Made by a program: the position numbers and the translations under genes. 37,732 nucleotides of DNA from an uncultured Prevotellaceae bacterium (GTDB lineage Bacteria; Bacteroidota; Bacteroidia; Bacteroidales; Muribaculaceae), in NCBI GenBank assembly GCA_900317325.1, contig ONGE01000025.1:1-37732 (forward strand), given 5' to 3'. The notes under the pieces are model-generated. The model did no database searches and was not told where the DNA came from. It saw only the letters and a program-made list of their open reading frames with translations. This document shows, piece after piece, positions 12,877 through 21,228 of this stretch (the first letter of the stretch is position 1; each line of letters starts with the position of its first letter).

Positions 12877-13860
12877 GTGATTAATGATGAAAAACATAAG
12901 CATGTCTCTATTGTGATGTGCACCTGTAACGGGGAAGCCTATCTGGCCGAGCAGATGGAGTCCCTGTTGGCACAAACCTATCCCATAGACGAGATTATTG
13001 TCCAGGACGATGGCTCAAACGACGGCACACTGGCTTTGCTGCAGAAGTATGCCGAAGCACATCCAGTCATCAAGCTATACAACAACGAGACCGAGCACGG
13101 CGTTAACAACAATTTCTTCACTGCCATGCGCCGCGCCCATAGTGATTATATCGCCATCTGTGACCAGGATGACATTTGGGAGCATGATAAGGTTGAGAAA
13201 CAGATGATGGCCATCGGCGACAAGTTGCTGTGCACTTGTCGCAGCAAGCCCTTCTCAATCGACGGCTCCCCCGTCAATTATGACCCCCGCAGGCCCAATT
13301 ATGCCTTGCCTCGCATGCTCTATTCGTCAATTTCGGGCCACACTATGCTCATTTCGCGCCGTTTGCTTGACATGATTCCTGATCAGCAAATGGTGGGAAA
13401 ACTATATTATGACGTCTTTCTGGCACTCACGGCGTCGGCCAACGACAGCATTGTCCTTGTTGATGAGGTACTGGTCCACCAGCGTCGCTATGAGGGCGCT
13501 GCGACCTTTTCCCGTGCCGACAAGCATAATAAGGCGACAATGGGCAATGGCCTATATATGCTGTTTTGGTCATTAAGGCATTACGGTGAAGTCAGACCTT
13601 ATCTGCATGATTATTTCCACCGCCGCTATCGCTTGTTGCGGGGTATCGGAGCTCAGGGCGAGACCTACGAGGATGTGACAAACATGGCCGCTCTTGAGGG
13701 CCGCCCCGGATTGCTCAATCTCTTGCACCTGTGCCTGTATCATATCAAGTACCGGCATCAACTGTTTTATGTCGAGGGCAAGGGGGTAGTCAATTTCCTG
13801 CGATCAATGCTCTACTGCGTTATGCACATCTATTCTTATCGATCTCTCCTCCCCAAGTAA
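12877..13860 (+). CDS. GT2-family glycosyltransferase
   Basis: This is a family 2 glycosyltransferase (GT-A fold), which moves a sugar from a nucleotide sugar to a glycan or lipid acceptor at the inner face of the cytoplasmic membrane. The pattern VSIVMCTCNGEAYLAEQMESLLAQTYPIDEIIVQDDGSNDGT is typical, with the DDGS and DQDD (CDQDDIWEHDKVEKQM) nucleotide and metal motifs. The C-terminal half lacks an obvious transmembrane pair. No in-frame ATG exists upstream of the conserved core. GTG 12877 gives 327 residues and lies downstream of the only good promoter. Two ATGs at 12884 and 12887 are in another frame and stop after 11 codons. Sequence resembles rhamnosyltransferase-like enzymes, but the donor and acceptor cannot be read from it. 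It stands alone, with no glycan cluster around it. Confidence 0.88.
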   Translation: MINDEKHKHVSIVMCTCNGEAYLAEQMESLLAQTYPIDEIIVQDDGSNDGTLALLQKYAEAHPVIKLYNNETEHGVNNNFFTAMRRAHSDYIAICDQDDIWEHDKVEKQMMAIGDKLLCTCRSKPFSIDGSPVNYDPRRPNYALPRMLYSSISGHTMLISRRLLDMIPDQQMVGKLYYDVFLALTASANDSIVLVDEVLVHQRRYEGAATFSRADKHNKATMGNGLYMLFWSLRHYGEVRPYLHDYFHRRYRLLRGIGAQGETYEDVTNMAALEGRPGLLNLLHLCLYHIKYRHQLFYVEGKGVVNFLRSMLYCVMHIYSYRSLLPK

Positions 13861-13921
13861 CCCTGGAAGACACATCTCTAAAAAACATGTTCACTTGATA
13901 TTTGGGCATGATATTTTATAG

Positions 13922-13929
13922 TATCTTTG
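13922..13929 (+). promoter_or_regulatory. Promoter of the first cobalamin operon
   Basis: TATCTTTG matches TAnnTTTG exactly. A TTTG at 13901-13904 lies 17 bases upstream, slightly shorter than the usual 19-20. The start site near 13936 falls just before the riboswitch. Confidence 0.65.
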
Positions 13930-13939
13930 CAGCGAGATT

Positions 13940-14132
13940 TGGTGCCTGAGGGTATTTCCTCGGGTGAAAAGGGAACCGGGTGGGAATCCCGGACAGACGG
14001 CGCTGCTGTGTGCTCCCGTTACTGATACCCCGCATCAGGCCACTGCGCGATTTGCCCGACAGCAAGGGATCGCGTGGGAAGGGCTGGTTGCAAACATTTG
14101 GGGTAGGGGCGAGTCAGAAGACCTGCCAAGTC
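13940..14132 (+). ncRNA. Cobalamin (B12) riboswitch 1
   Basis: The leader carries the conserved cobalamin aptamer blocks in order. AAAAGGGAACCGGGTG then GAATCCCGGACAG appear at about 13967-13996, followed by GCGCTGCTGTG. The B12 box GAGTCAGAAGACCTGCC is at 14111-14127. The next gene starts 28 bases after the B12 box, with no intrinsic terminator between. Control is therefore probably translational, hiding the ribosome site when adenosylcobalamin or a related form is bound. Aptamer ends are approximate. The operon behind it encodes B12-type outer-membrane uptake proteins, which agrees with the call. Confidence 0.93.
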
Positions 14133-14154
14133 GCGAACATAGAAACCCGTGACA

Positions 14155-16239
14155 ATGCGTAAGACGTTAATGACAGCATTATTGGCTATAGTGTCTTTCC
14201 TGTGCGCCCATGCCCAGGAAGGCGTGCTTGCGCATCAAGCCGACTCGGTCATGGCGGCCGTGGGACACGGGCGCTTGGACTCGATGCAGTATATCCAGAA
14301 CGTCATCATCTATGGCCGTCGCCCCTACGAGGACGTGATACCGGCTCAGGAATTGACGGGCAAGCAGCTCGAGGGCCTCAACAGCCACTCGGTGGCCGAT
14401 GCCGTGCGCTATTTTGCCGGTGTACAGCTCAAGGACTATGGCGGCGTGGGAGGCCTCAAGACGGTGGACATCCGATCGATGGGCACCAACCACATGGGCG
14501 TTTTCTATGACGGCATCCAAATCGGCAATGCGCAGAACGGCCAAGTGGATTTGGGAAAATTCTCACTCGACAACATTGAGGCGATTTCACTCTATAACGG
14601 TCAGCGCAGCAACATCTTCCAGAGCGCCAAGGACTACGGCTCGGCCGGAACCATCTACCTGCGCACACGTCGCCCCAAGTTCAAGGACGGCAAGCGTGAC
14701 AACCTCAATGTGTCATTCAAGACGGGCTCTTTCGGCCTCGTGAATCCCAGCGTGCGCTGGGAGCACAAGTTGAGCCGTGCTGTGAGTCTGTCGTTCAACA
14801 GCGAGTTCACCTATGCCACCGGTAAGTATCGCTTCCGCTACATGCGTCACTACAGCGACGGCTCGGTGGCGTGGGACACCACGGCCGTGCGCCAGAACGG
14901 CGAGGTGCGTTCCTATCGTGTCGAGGGAGCCGTTTTTGGCGTGATGTCAAGCGGGAAGTGGCACGCCAAGGCTTACTGGTACGACAGCAGCAAGGGCATC
15001 CCCGGTGCCATCGTCAACAACGTGTGGAAACATGCCCAGAAGCAGTGGGACACCAACTTTTTCCTCCAGGGGGCTTACCAGCGCAAGTTTACTGACCGCT
15101 ACGAGATGATGTTCAATGCCAAGTATTCGCGTGACCGTCTCCACTACCTCAACCCCGACACCACGTTGATGTACATCGACAACAAGTTCTGGCAGGACGA
15201 GATTTACCTCTCTACCGCCAACAAATACACCATCCTCACCGACTGGGATGTGAACCTCTCGCTGGACTACCAGTGGAACAGCTTGGATGCCACCTTGACG
15301 GGCTTCGGCTATCCTATCCGCCACACGGTGCTCACAGCCCTGGCAACGGCCTATACCTGGCACGGATTCAAGGCCCAGGGCAGCCTGCTCTACACGATGG
15401 TCAACGACCGCTCGTCGGCACGCTTCAATGGCGAGGTGGTGGGCAAGACGAGCAAATACATGAACAAGGTCACGCCTGCCGTCTTCCTCAGTTGGCAGCC
15501 TTGGCATGAGCGCGAGTTCAACCTGCGCGCTTTCTACAAGCGCATCTTCCGCATGCCCACGTTCAACGACCTCTACTACACCGACATGGGCAACATCACG
15601 CTCGATCCCGAGTATGCCACCCAGTACAACGTGGGCTTCCTGTACCGTCTGCTCACCGATCATGGTCTGCTTGCCGGCGTCAAACTCAGTGCCGATGCCT
15701 ACTATAACTACATCACCGACAAAATCATCGCCGTTCCCAAGGGCACTGGCCAGTACCGCTGGATGATGATGAACGTGGGAATCGTGAAAATCCGAGGCAT
15801 TGACGTGAGTGCCCGCACGACTTTGCGGCTGCCCGCCGACGTCATTCTGGACATCAACTTGAGTTATACCTACCAGAAGGCCCAGGACTACACCAATCCC
15901 GCCGACAATGGCGACGGTGGCACTTATAAGGGCCAACTGGCCTATATCCCCTGGCACAGCGGCTCGGTAGTCGGTCATCTGGGCTGGCGCGACTTGGATG
16001 TGAACTACAGCTTCATCTACGTGGGCGAGCGCTATCACACCAGCGCCAACACCCGCGAGAACCACGAGCAGCCCTGGTACACCCACGACTTGTCGGCAGG
16101 CTATCTGCTCCACTTGGGCAAGACGACGTTGAAAATCTCGGGCGAGGTCAACAACCTCTTCAACCAGTACTACGACGTCATCCTTAACTATCCCATGCCC
16201 GGTCGTAATTACAAACTCATCCTCAAATTCGACATCTGA
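14155..16239 (+). CDS. btuB: TonB-dependent outer-membrane receptor, BtuB-like (vitamin B12 uptake)
   Basis: This is a 694-residue TonB-dependent receptor that should import cobalamin or a related corrinoid across the outer membrane using TonB energy. A signal peptide (residues 1-22, ending CAHAQ) precedes a TonB-box-like NVIIYGRRP. The plug domain (about 45-165) contains VADAVRYFAGVQLKDYGGVGGLKTVDIRSMG and a YDGIQIGNAQNGQVDLGKF segment. The rest is a beta barrel ending NQYYDVILNYPMPGRNYKLILKFDI. It lacks the N-terminal carboxypeptidase-like extension of SusC proteins, so it is a small BtuB-type receptor. Cobalamin specificity is inferred from the riboswitch immediately upstream and the BtuG-like partner. 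ATG 14155 is chosen over GTG 14149. Its stop codon overlaps the next start codon in TGATG, implying translational coupling. Confidence 0.9.
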   Translation: MRKTLMTALLAIVSFLCAHAQEGVLAHQADSVMAAVGHGRLDSMQYIQNVIIYGRRPYEDVIPAQELTGKQLEGLNSHSVADAVRYFAGVQLKDYGGVGGLKTVDIRSMGTNHMGVFYDGIQIGNAQNGQVDLGKFSLDNIEAISLYNGQRSNIFQSAKDYGSAGTIYLRTRRPKFKDGKRDNLNVSFKTGSFGLVNPSVRWEHKLSRAVSLSFNSEFTYATGKYRFRYMRHYSDGSVAWDTTAVRQNGEVRSYRVEGAVFGVMSSGKWHAKAYWYDSSKGIPGAIVNNVWKHAQKQWDTNFFLQGAYQRKFTDRYEMMFNAKYSRDRLHYLNPDTTLMYIDNKFWQDEIYLSTANKYTILTDWDVNLSLDYQWNSLDATLTGFGYPIRHTVLTALATAYTWHGFKAQGSLLYTMVNDRSSARFNGEVVGKTSKYMNKVTPAVFLSWQPWHEREFNLRAFYKRIFRMPTFNDLYYTDMGNITLDPEYATQYNVGFLYRLLTDHGLLAGVKLSADAYYNYITDKIIAVPKGTGQYRWMMMNVGIVKIRGIDVSARTTLRLPADVILDINLSYTYQKAQDYTNPADNGDGGTYKGQLAYIPWHSGSVVGHLGWRDLDVNYSFIYVGERYHTSANTRENHEQPWYTHDLSAGYLLHLGKTTLKISGEVNNLFNQYYDVILNYPMPGRNYKLILKFDI

Positions 16240-17405
16240 TGAATAAAATAAGGAAAATAGGGACAGTTCTCGTGATGGCATTTTTCCTCACCGTGGTCTT
16301 GACGGGATGCCGTGAGGAGGTGACGATCTTCCTGCCTGAGCACGTCTCGGTGGCGCAACCCGAGTTTACCGACATCGAGGGCTTCTACCTGCTGTGTGAG
16401 GGCAATATGGGCTGGAACAAGGCCACGCTGGACTATTATGATTACGCCTATGGCGAATACGTCCGCAACATCTTTTCCTATGCCAATCCCACGGTGCCCA
16501 AGGAGATGGGCGACGTGGGCAACGACATCGGCATCTATGGCAGCAACCTGTACTGCGTCATCAACTGCTCCAACAAGGTGGACGTGCTCGACAAGTACAC
16601 CTGCAAGAAGAAGTATCAGGTCAACATCCCCAACTGCCGCTTCATCCGCTTCTACGGCGGCTATGCCTACGTGACCAGCTATGCCGGCCCGGTGCAGATC
16701 AATCCCAACTACGAGCAGCGCGGTTATGTCGCCAAGATCGATACCGTGACCATGCAGGTCGTGGACACCTGTCTAGTGGGTTTCCAGCCCGATGAGCTGG
16801 AGATTGTCGAGGGCAAGATTTATGTCGCCAACTCTGGCGGCTATATGGTGCCCAACTACGAGAACACGGTGTCGGTCATCGATGTGGCGACTTTCAAGGA
16901 GGAGCGCCGCTTTCCCGTGGCCATCAACCTGTCGTGGGTCAAGGGCGACCGTCACGGTATGCTCTGGATTGCCTCACGCGGAGACTATTACACCCGCCCC
17001 AGTAAGATATATGCCTATGACACGCGCAAGCAGCAACTCGTGGACAGCATCGACTGCCCCGTGAGCAACATGTGGCTCGACGGCGATTCCCTCTATGTGG
17101 TGAGCACCCAGTGGAGCTATGTGTCGATGAGCAACACGTTTTCCTATGCCGTCATCAACACCCAGTCGCGGCAGAAGGTGAGTGACAATTTCATCACCGA
17201 CGGCACCGACAAGGATATCGTTATCCCCTATGCCGTCGCAGTCAATCCCATCACCAAGGACATCTATGTCACCGATGCCAAGGACTACGTGTCACCCGGC
17301 AGCCTGTATTGTTTCGACCGCTACGGTGTCAAGAAGTGGGATGTGCGCACTGGCGACATCCCTGCTCATTTTGCCTTCCTGGGCATCAACATCAACGAGA
17401 GATAG
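16239..17405 (+). CDS. btuG: Surface beta-propeller lipoprotein, BtuG-like B12-capture protein
   Basis: The 388-residue product has a lipoprotein signal with lipobox LTGC (lipidated Cys24). The acidic REE just after the Cys resembles Bacteroidetes surface-export signals. The mature part is a YncE/DUF5074-type seven-bladed propeller. Blades can be seen as repeated patterns such as GFYLLCEGNMGWNKATLDYYDY, YGSNLYCVINCSNKVDVLD, EIVEGKIYVANSG and SVIDVATFKEERRF. In Bacteroides thetaiotaomicron the BtuG propellers sit on BtuB receptors and bind B12 extremely tightly. This gene is in the same position, overlaps the receptor gene by one base and shares its riboswitch. I infer a BtuG role; ligand-contacting residues were not checked. 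Confidence 0.8.
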   Translation: MNKIRKIGTVLVMAFFLTVVLTGCREEVTIFLPEHVSVAQPEFTDIEGFYLLCEGNMGWNKATLDYYDYAYGEYVRNIFSYANPTVPKEMGDVGNDIGIYGSNLYCVINCSNKVDVLDKYTCKKKYQVNIPNCRFIRFYGGYAYVTSYAGPVQINPNYEQRGYVAKIDTVTMQVVDTCLVGFQPDELEIVEGKIYVANSGGYMVPNYENTVSVIDVATFKEERRFPVAINLSWVKGDRHGMLWIASRGDYYTRPSKIYAYDTRKQQLVDSIDCPVSNMWLDGDSLYVVSTQWSYVSMSNTFSYAVINTQSRQKVSDNFITDGTDKDIVIPYAVAVNPITKDIYVTDAKDYVSPGSLYCFDRYGVKKWDVRTGDIPAHFAFLGININER

Positions 17406-17425
17406 ATAACAAAAAAAATTGGATT

Positions 17426-18637
17426 ATGAATCGAACAAGAAAAATTGCAACGATCGTGCTGCTCCTGATGACGGCACTGACCATGTGGGCCAATCATCCG
17501 TGGCTCACGCGTGTTTACCAGTATCGGCCGGCTCCGGGACAATTCGTCAACACCTTGCCTGTGGCGAGGGTGGGCGAGCCTGTCGATAGTGTGCTGGCGC
17601 GATGCCAGGCCAGCATCTGCGGCCGCATCGACACCGTTTCCAGCACTTTCCACGGGCAGATCATCACCCGCATCGATACCGTGTGGGCCGAGAGCATGAT
17701 CACGCTCGGCGGCTACGGCGGCTATGTCGTTGTGGGATTTGACCACCCCGTGGTCAATATGCATACCTGGGACTTTGAAATCATGGGCAACGCTTTCTAC
17801 AGCGACCAGACGTCGGCAGGTGGCAGCTGCGAGCCCGGTATCGTCATGGTGGGTGTTGATGCCGACGGCGACGGTGTGCCCAGCGACGGCGACAAGTGGT
17901 ATGAACTTGCGGGAAGCGAATACAACCATCCCACGACCCAACACGATTATGCCATTACCTACTACCGTCCCGACGAGGGCAAGCCGCGCACGCCCAGCAC
18001 GACCGACCCGAGCCTGATCGACACTACCTACATCCTCTGGACCAGTAACGACGTCAACCCTGACAGCATCAGCGGCTACATGAGCCGCAACAGTTTCCAC
18101 ATGCAACCCTATTGGCCCTTGTGGCTACAGAACGAGGAAACCCTGGAGTTCACTGGTGCCAAGTTGCGCTGCAATGCCGTAGATATCGGCGGAAATGACG
18201 GATATGCCTATTATGTGCAATACTGCCTGCCGTGGGGTTATGTCGATAACCTGCCCAACCATCCTGGACGTCAGCCAGGCGTCGAGGGGTATAATCCCGG
18301 TTTCAAGATCGACTGGGCTGTTGACGAGCAGGGACGCCACGTCAACCTCACCCACATCGACTTTGTCAAGGTCTATAATGCCGTGAACCAGTATTGCGGT
18401 TGGATAGGCGAGACCTCGACCGAGGTGGCCGGCGGCATCGACTTTCATCCCGATGCTCCGATGCCTGTCGTCAACCCCGCCGACGTGAACATTGATGGCG
18501 AGGTGAACATCAGCGACGTGAATGCGGTGATCGACCTCATCCTGTCGGGCGTGACGGGTGCGACAGGCGACGTGAACCGCGACGGCGAGGTCAACATCAG
18601 TGACGTGAATGCATTGATTGACTGGATACTGCAATAA
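17426..18637 (+). CDS. Secreted PAPGQFVN-type surface protein with C-terminal dockerin pair, third gene of B12 operon 1
   Basis: ATG 17426 gives 403 residues and lies 20 bases after the BtuG-like gene. A Sec signal peptide (about 1-22, ending MWA) has no lipobox Cys. The main domain (about 23-345) is a family I recognise from Bacteroidetes as an unnamed 'cell surface protein'. Its markers are the RPAPGQFVN start, LGGYGGYVVVGFDHPV, GGSCEPGIVMVGVDADGDGVPSDGDKWYELAGSEY, HMQPYWPLW, and a tail with IDFVKVYNAVNQYCGWIGETSTEVAG. Two dockerin-type calcium loops end the protein (DVNIDGEVNISDVNAVIDLIL and DVNRDGEVNISDVNALIDWIL). It probably helps surface capture of corrinoids or their carriers, judged only from operon position. 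A homologous domain recurs in the fusion protein at 28986-31553. Confidence 0.8.
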   Translation: MNRTRKIATIVLLLMTALTMWANHPWLTRVYQYRPAPGQFVNTLPVARVGEPVDSVLARCQASICGRIDTVSSTFHGQIITRIDTVWAESMITLGGYGGYVVVGFDHPVVNMHTWDFEIMGNAFYSDQTSAGGSCEPGIVMVGVDADGDGVPSDGDKWYELAGSEYNHPTTQHDYAITYYRPDEGKPRTPSTTDPSLIDTTYILWTSNDVNPDSISGYMSRNSFHMQPYWPLWLQNEETLEFTGAKLRCNAVDIGGNDGYAYYVQYCLPWGYVDNLPNHPGRQPGVEGYNPGFKIDWAVDEQGRHVNLTHIDFVKVYNAVNQYCGWIGETSTEVAGGIDFHPDAPMPVVNPADVNIDGEVNISDVNAVIDLILSGVTGATGDVNRDGEVNISDVNALIDWILQ

Positions 18638-18668
18638 CTCGACGCCCAAGAACGACTGAAAAGCAAAA

Positions 18669-18702
18669 CGGGAGGGAATGAGCCATGTGCCATTCCCTCC
18701 CG
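18669..18702. terminator. Bidirectional terminator between convergent genes
   Basis: CGGGAGGGAATG at 18669-18680 pairs perfectly over 12 bp with 18691-18702 around a 10-nt loop. On the minus strand it is followed by TTTTGCTTTT, a good T-rich tail. On the plus strand the tail is weaker. It separates the B12 operon from the convergent gene. Confidence 0.8.
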
Positions 18703-18723
18703 CTTGTGTTGCAGGCCGTGGGG

Positions 18724-20808
18724 TTACATGTTCAGAATCATGTCGATGATGGCGTTGACATCGGCGATATTGACCTCGCCGTCAGCGTTCACGTCGGCCT
18801 CGGGAACCGATGTGTCGGTCAGAATCATGTCGATGATGGCATTGACATCGGCGATGTTCACCTCGCCGTCGCCGTTCACGTCACCCGTCAACGGGGCAGC
18901 GGGAGTGAGGTCCTCGATGGTCATGCTGTTCACCAGGAACATGCCCATGTCGTACTGCGAGCAGCAGCACAGCGCGATAAAGCTGGCAAATTTCTCGTTG
19001 TCGGTGCCATAACCGTCGTCCTCGACCTTGAACGTGATGCTGTAGTCGCGGAACTCGCCAGGGTGCTTCACCGAGAAGGCCTCGTTGCCAAGGGGTGTAG
19101 CGCCCACCAGGTCATAGCCGCTGAAGGTGTAGAAGCGGAAGCGTTCCTCGCGATATCCGGCAATGTCATCGTTGCTCACGTTGGCCGTGATCTTGTACTC
19201 GTGGCCTTCCTGGAATTCGATGGGCGGCGAGATGATGAAGTCGTTGGCCCAGAACACCTCGTTCTTCTGGTAGATGAAGAAGCACTTGTCACCTCCCTGG
19301 CCGAACATGTTCATGAAGTCCTTGTACCACACGAAGGGGTAGCCGTCCTCGTTAGCGTCGAGCACGGTCCAGAACTGGCCACTTTCCTCCCACGAGTTGA
19401 ACGGGGCGACATAGGGGCACTTGACGGGCGTGCCGTTCACCAGATCGTTGGTGGTGGCACTCAGGCCGGCACCGTCAGCGTTCTTGACATTGATCTGATA
19501 GGAATAGCGGGTCAGTTCATCGAGGAGTTTGGTGTCATCGAAGGCCGTGGTGGTGAGGTCTTTGGCAATGACCTTGTTGTCGTTCAGGCGCACGATTTCA
19601 TAGGTCAGCGAACCCTGGTCCAGGTAACCGCCGTGAGCGCCGGTCGTGGGTGCAGTCCATGACAGGTTGTTGACCAGCAGGGTCATGCGGTCGAGCGTGG
19701 CGCGAGCGTCGGTGACGGCAGCGGGCACGTCATGGCCAATCCAAGCCTCCACGGGTTGTTCCAGACTGGCTCCGGCAGTATTGACGGCCGTGATGGTGAA
19801 TTCATACATGCCGGCCTCTTCTACCGTGACTGCCTGTCTCATGGGTTCGCCGGGCATGCAGTCCTCAAGGACGGTTTTCTCGCCGGTGACCGTGTTGACG
19901 ATTTCGATGTTGATTGTGCCCTCAAGCGGTGAGCCGCTGTAGTCGTTCACGGGGTTGCACCACGTCAGCTGGGCTTCCAGTGCGCCCTCCTCATCGGCTA
20001 TGATGGTCGCATCGGTCACGCGTTGAGGTGCACTGCCGCTGCTCGGCTCGTAGGGGATGCCCAGGGCGATGACGTGAGAACCGTCGCCGATGATGCCCAC
20101 CATTGTGGCCTCGCCCGTGGTGGTGTCGATGGTGTACAGCGAACTTTTCTCATTGCTGCCCCATAAAGCCAGGTACAAGGTCCCGCTTTTACGGTCAAAT
20201 TCCATGCTCTGGAAGTTCCACCACGATGCCGGTGTCACTCCTGTCGAGCCGATGACCTCGGTGTCTCCGGTGCTCTTGTTCACCTTGAGCAGGTAGCCGT
20301 TGTTGGCCAGCGCATACATCTGGCCGCGGGCATCGATAGCGATGGCCTTGCAGTAGTAGGGCAGATTGCTGGTGAAGGTCATCGCGCCGTTCTCGAGGTT
20401 CACGGTGCCGATGGCCGACACGCCGTCGATGTCCTCGCTGTTGGCAATGAAATACATTGTGCTGGTCGAGTAGTCGTAGGAGAGGTCACCCGGACAGGTC
20501 GCCTCGCCCAGTTTCTTGATGGTTTCGCTCTCACCGGTCGTGGTGTTCATCCTGTAGAACCACATGTTGAAGTCGTCGTCGATGCCCATCATGTACAGGG
20601 TGCTGCCCACAAGCGCACCCGAGCGGGGCTCGGCCTTGGTGTAACCACCCAAGCGGGTCACTGCCGACGGCTCATCAGTAGTGAAACTGATCATCGTCTG
20701 CGTGTTCGACGGCAACATGGTATAGCCGAAGGCTGTCTGTTGCGCTGATGCGCCCAGGGCGGTGGACGTCAAGGCCACAGCCAGCGCAAGTTGTAAGAGT
20801 TTTCTCAT
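18724..20808 (-). CDS. Large secreted multidomain protein with propeller-like, Fn3, anchor-J-like and dockerin domains
   Basis: The 694-residue product starts with a Sec signal peptide (MRKLLQLALAVALTSTALGASAQ). Residues 23-265 form short WD/Kelch-like repeats (SGALVGSTLYMMGIDDD, YSTSTMYFIANSED, ARGQMYALANNGYLLKVNKSTGD, RKSGTLYLALWGS) suggesting a beta-propeller. Two fibronectin type III-like domains follow (about 266-360 and 362-460). Next is a cleaved-adhesin or choice-of-anchor J-like jelly roll (about 465-630), marked by WTVLDANEDGYPFVWYKD and FIISPPIEFQEGHEYKI. Two near-identical dockerin loops (NIADVNAIIDMIL twice) end the protein. It is probably secreted and attached to a surface partner through the dockerin; substrate unknown. 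It has its own promoter at 20862-20892 and is convergent with the B12 operon, so it is not part of it. Confidence 0.8.
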   Translation of the reverse strand: MRKLLQLALAVALTSTALGASAQQTAFGYTMLPSNTQTMISFTTDEPSAVTRLGGYTKAEPRSGALVGSTLYMMGIDDDFNMWFYRMNTTTGESETIKKLGEATCPGDLSYDYSTSTMYFIANSEDIDGVSAIGTVNLENGAMTFTSNLPYYCKAIAIDARGQMYALANNGYLLKVNKSTGDTEVIGSTGVTPASWWNFQSMEFDRKSGTLYLALWGSNEKSSLYTIDTTTGEATMVGIIGDGSHVIALGIPYEPSSGSAPQRVTDATIIADEEGALEAQLTWCNPVNDYSGSPLEGTINIEIVNTVTGEKTVLEDCMPGEPMRQAVTVEEAGMYEFTITAVNTAGASLEQPVEAWIGHDVPAAVTDARATLDRMTLLVNNLSWTAPTTGAHGGYLDQGSLTYEIVRLNDNKVIAKDLTTTAFDDTKLLDELTRYSYQINVKNADGAGLSATTNDLVNGTPVKCPYVAPFNSWEESGQFWTVLDANEDGYPFVWYKDFMNMFGQGGDKCFFIYQKNEVFWANDFIISPPIEFQEGHEYKITANVSNDDIAGYREERFRFYTFSGYDLVGATPLGNEAFSVKHPGEFRDYSITFKVEDDGYGTDNEKFASFIALCCCSQYDMGMFLVNSMTIEDLTPAAPLTGDVNGDGEVNIADVNAIIDMILTDTSVPEADVNADGEVNIADVNAIIDMILNM

Positions 20809-20861
20809 GTCTCTGATGTTTGTAATGTTGATGATAATTAATGTCTTACCGAAAACGGGTG

Positions 20862-20892
20862 CAAATTTCGCTCTTTTTGGCTAATGCCACAA
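20862..20892 (-). promoter_or_regulatory. Minus-strand promoter of the 694-residue secreted protein
   Basis: Read on the minus strand, TTG (complement of 20890-20892) is followed after 20 bases by GAAATTTG (complement of 20862-20869). This matches TAnnTTTG except at the first base. Spacing is exact, and the gene starts about 55 bases downstream. Confidence 0.6.
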
Positions 20893-21100
20893 GTTTTTTA
20901 TGCACCATTTGGAGCATAGCCAGTGACATTAACATTCATTAGTCTCAAATCATCCGTTCCAGTAGTATCGCGAAGATGCTTTGGCACTGACAACCCGCAT
21001 TGTTGCTGAAATCTGCCATTTACACAATAATCATCTTCACAAAGCGGTTTATTATCAGGCGTTTTGCCGAAAATGATTATTGTCAAGAAATAATTTATGT
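20893..21100. other. Gene-free stretch between divergent promoters with an 11-bp inverted repeat
   Basis: I see no convincing gene here. ACAATAATCAT (21024-21034) and ATGATTATTGT (21073-21083) form a perfect 11-bp inverted repeat separated by 38 bases, just upstream of the plus-strand promoter. A 62-codon minus-strand frame at 20898-21086 has no ATG and no ribosome site, so it is not called. Confidence 0.4.
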
Positions 21101-21106
21101 ATTATT

Positions 21107-21136
21107 TTGCAAAATGCGGATTTGTCCATATCTTTG
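21107..21136 (+). promoter_or_regulatory. Promoter of the first module protein
   Basis: TTG at 21107-21109, preceded by further T residues, is followed after 19 bases by TATCTTTG at 21129-21136. This is a textbook Bacteroidetes promoter. It places the transcript start near 21143 and so fixes the translation start at ATG 21229, not the upstream in-frame codons. Confidence 0.85.
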
Positions 21137-21228
21137 CCGATAGAAAACAGAATTGCTGTTTTCTCCTTTTACCGAGGATTGTCTTATCACTATTGTTATT
21201 AACATTTATCTTAAATTCAATTTCATTT

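Noticed and set aside
13964-14162. Two overlapping small frames of about 60 codons in the first riboswitch
   Set aside because: They run straight through the conserved cobalamin aptamer and B12 box, so the sequence constraint is that of an RNA, not a protein.
20898-21086. 62-codon minus-strand frame between divergent promoters
   Set aside because: It begins with TTG, has no ribosome site or promoter of its own, and matches nothing I recognise. A gene remnant is possible but unsupported.
21097-21228. Extended N-terminus of the first module protein
   Set aside because: The codons overlap the exact promoter at 21107-21136, and ATG 21229 begins a normal signal peptide.
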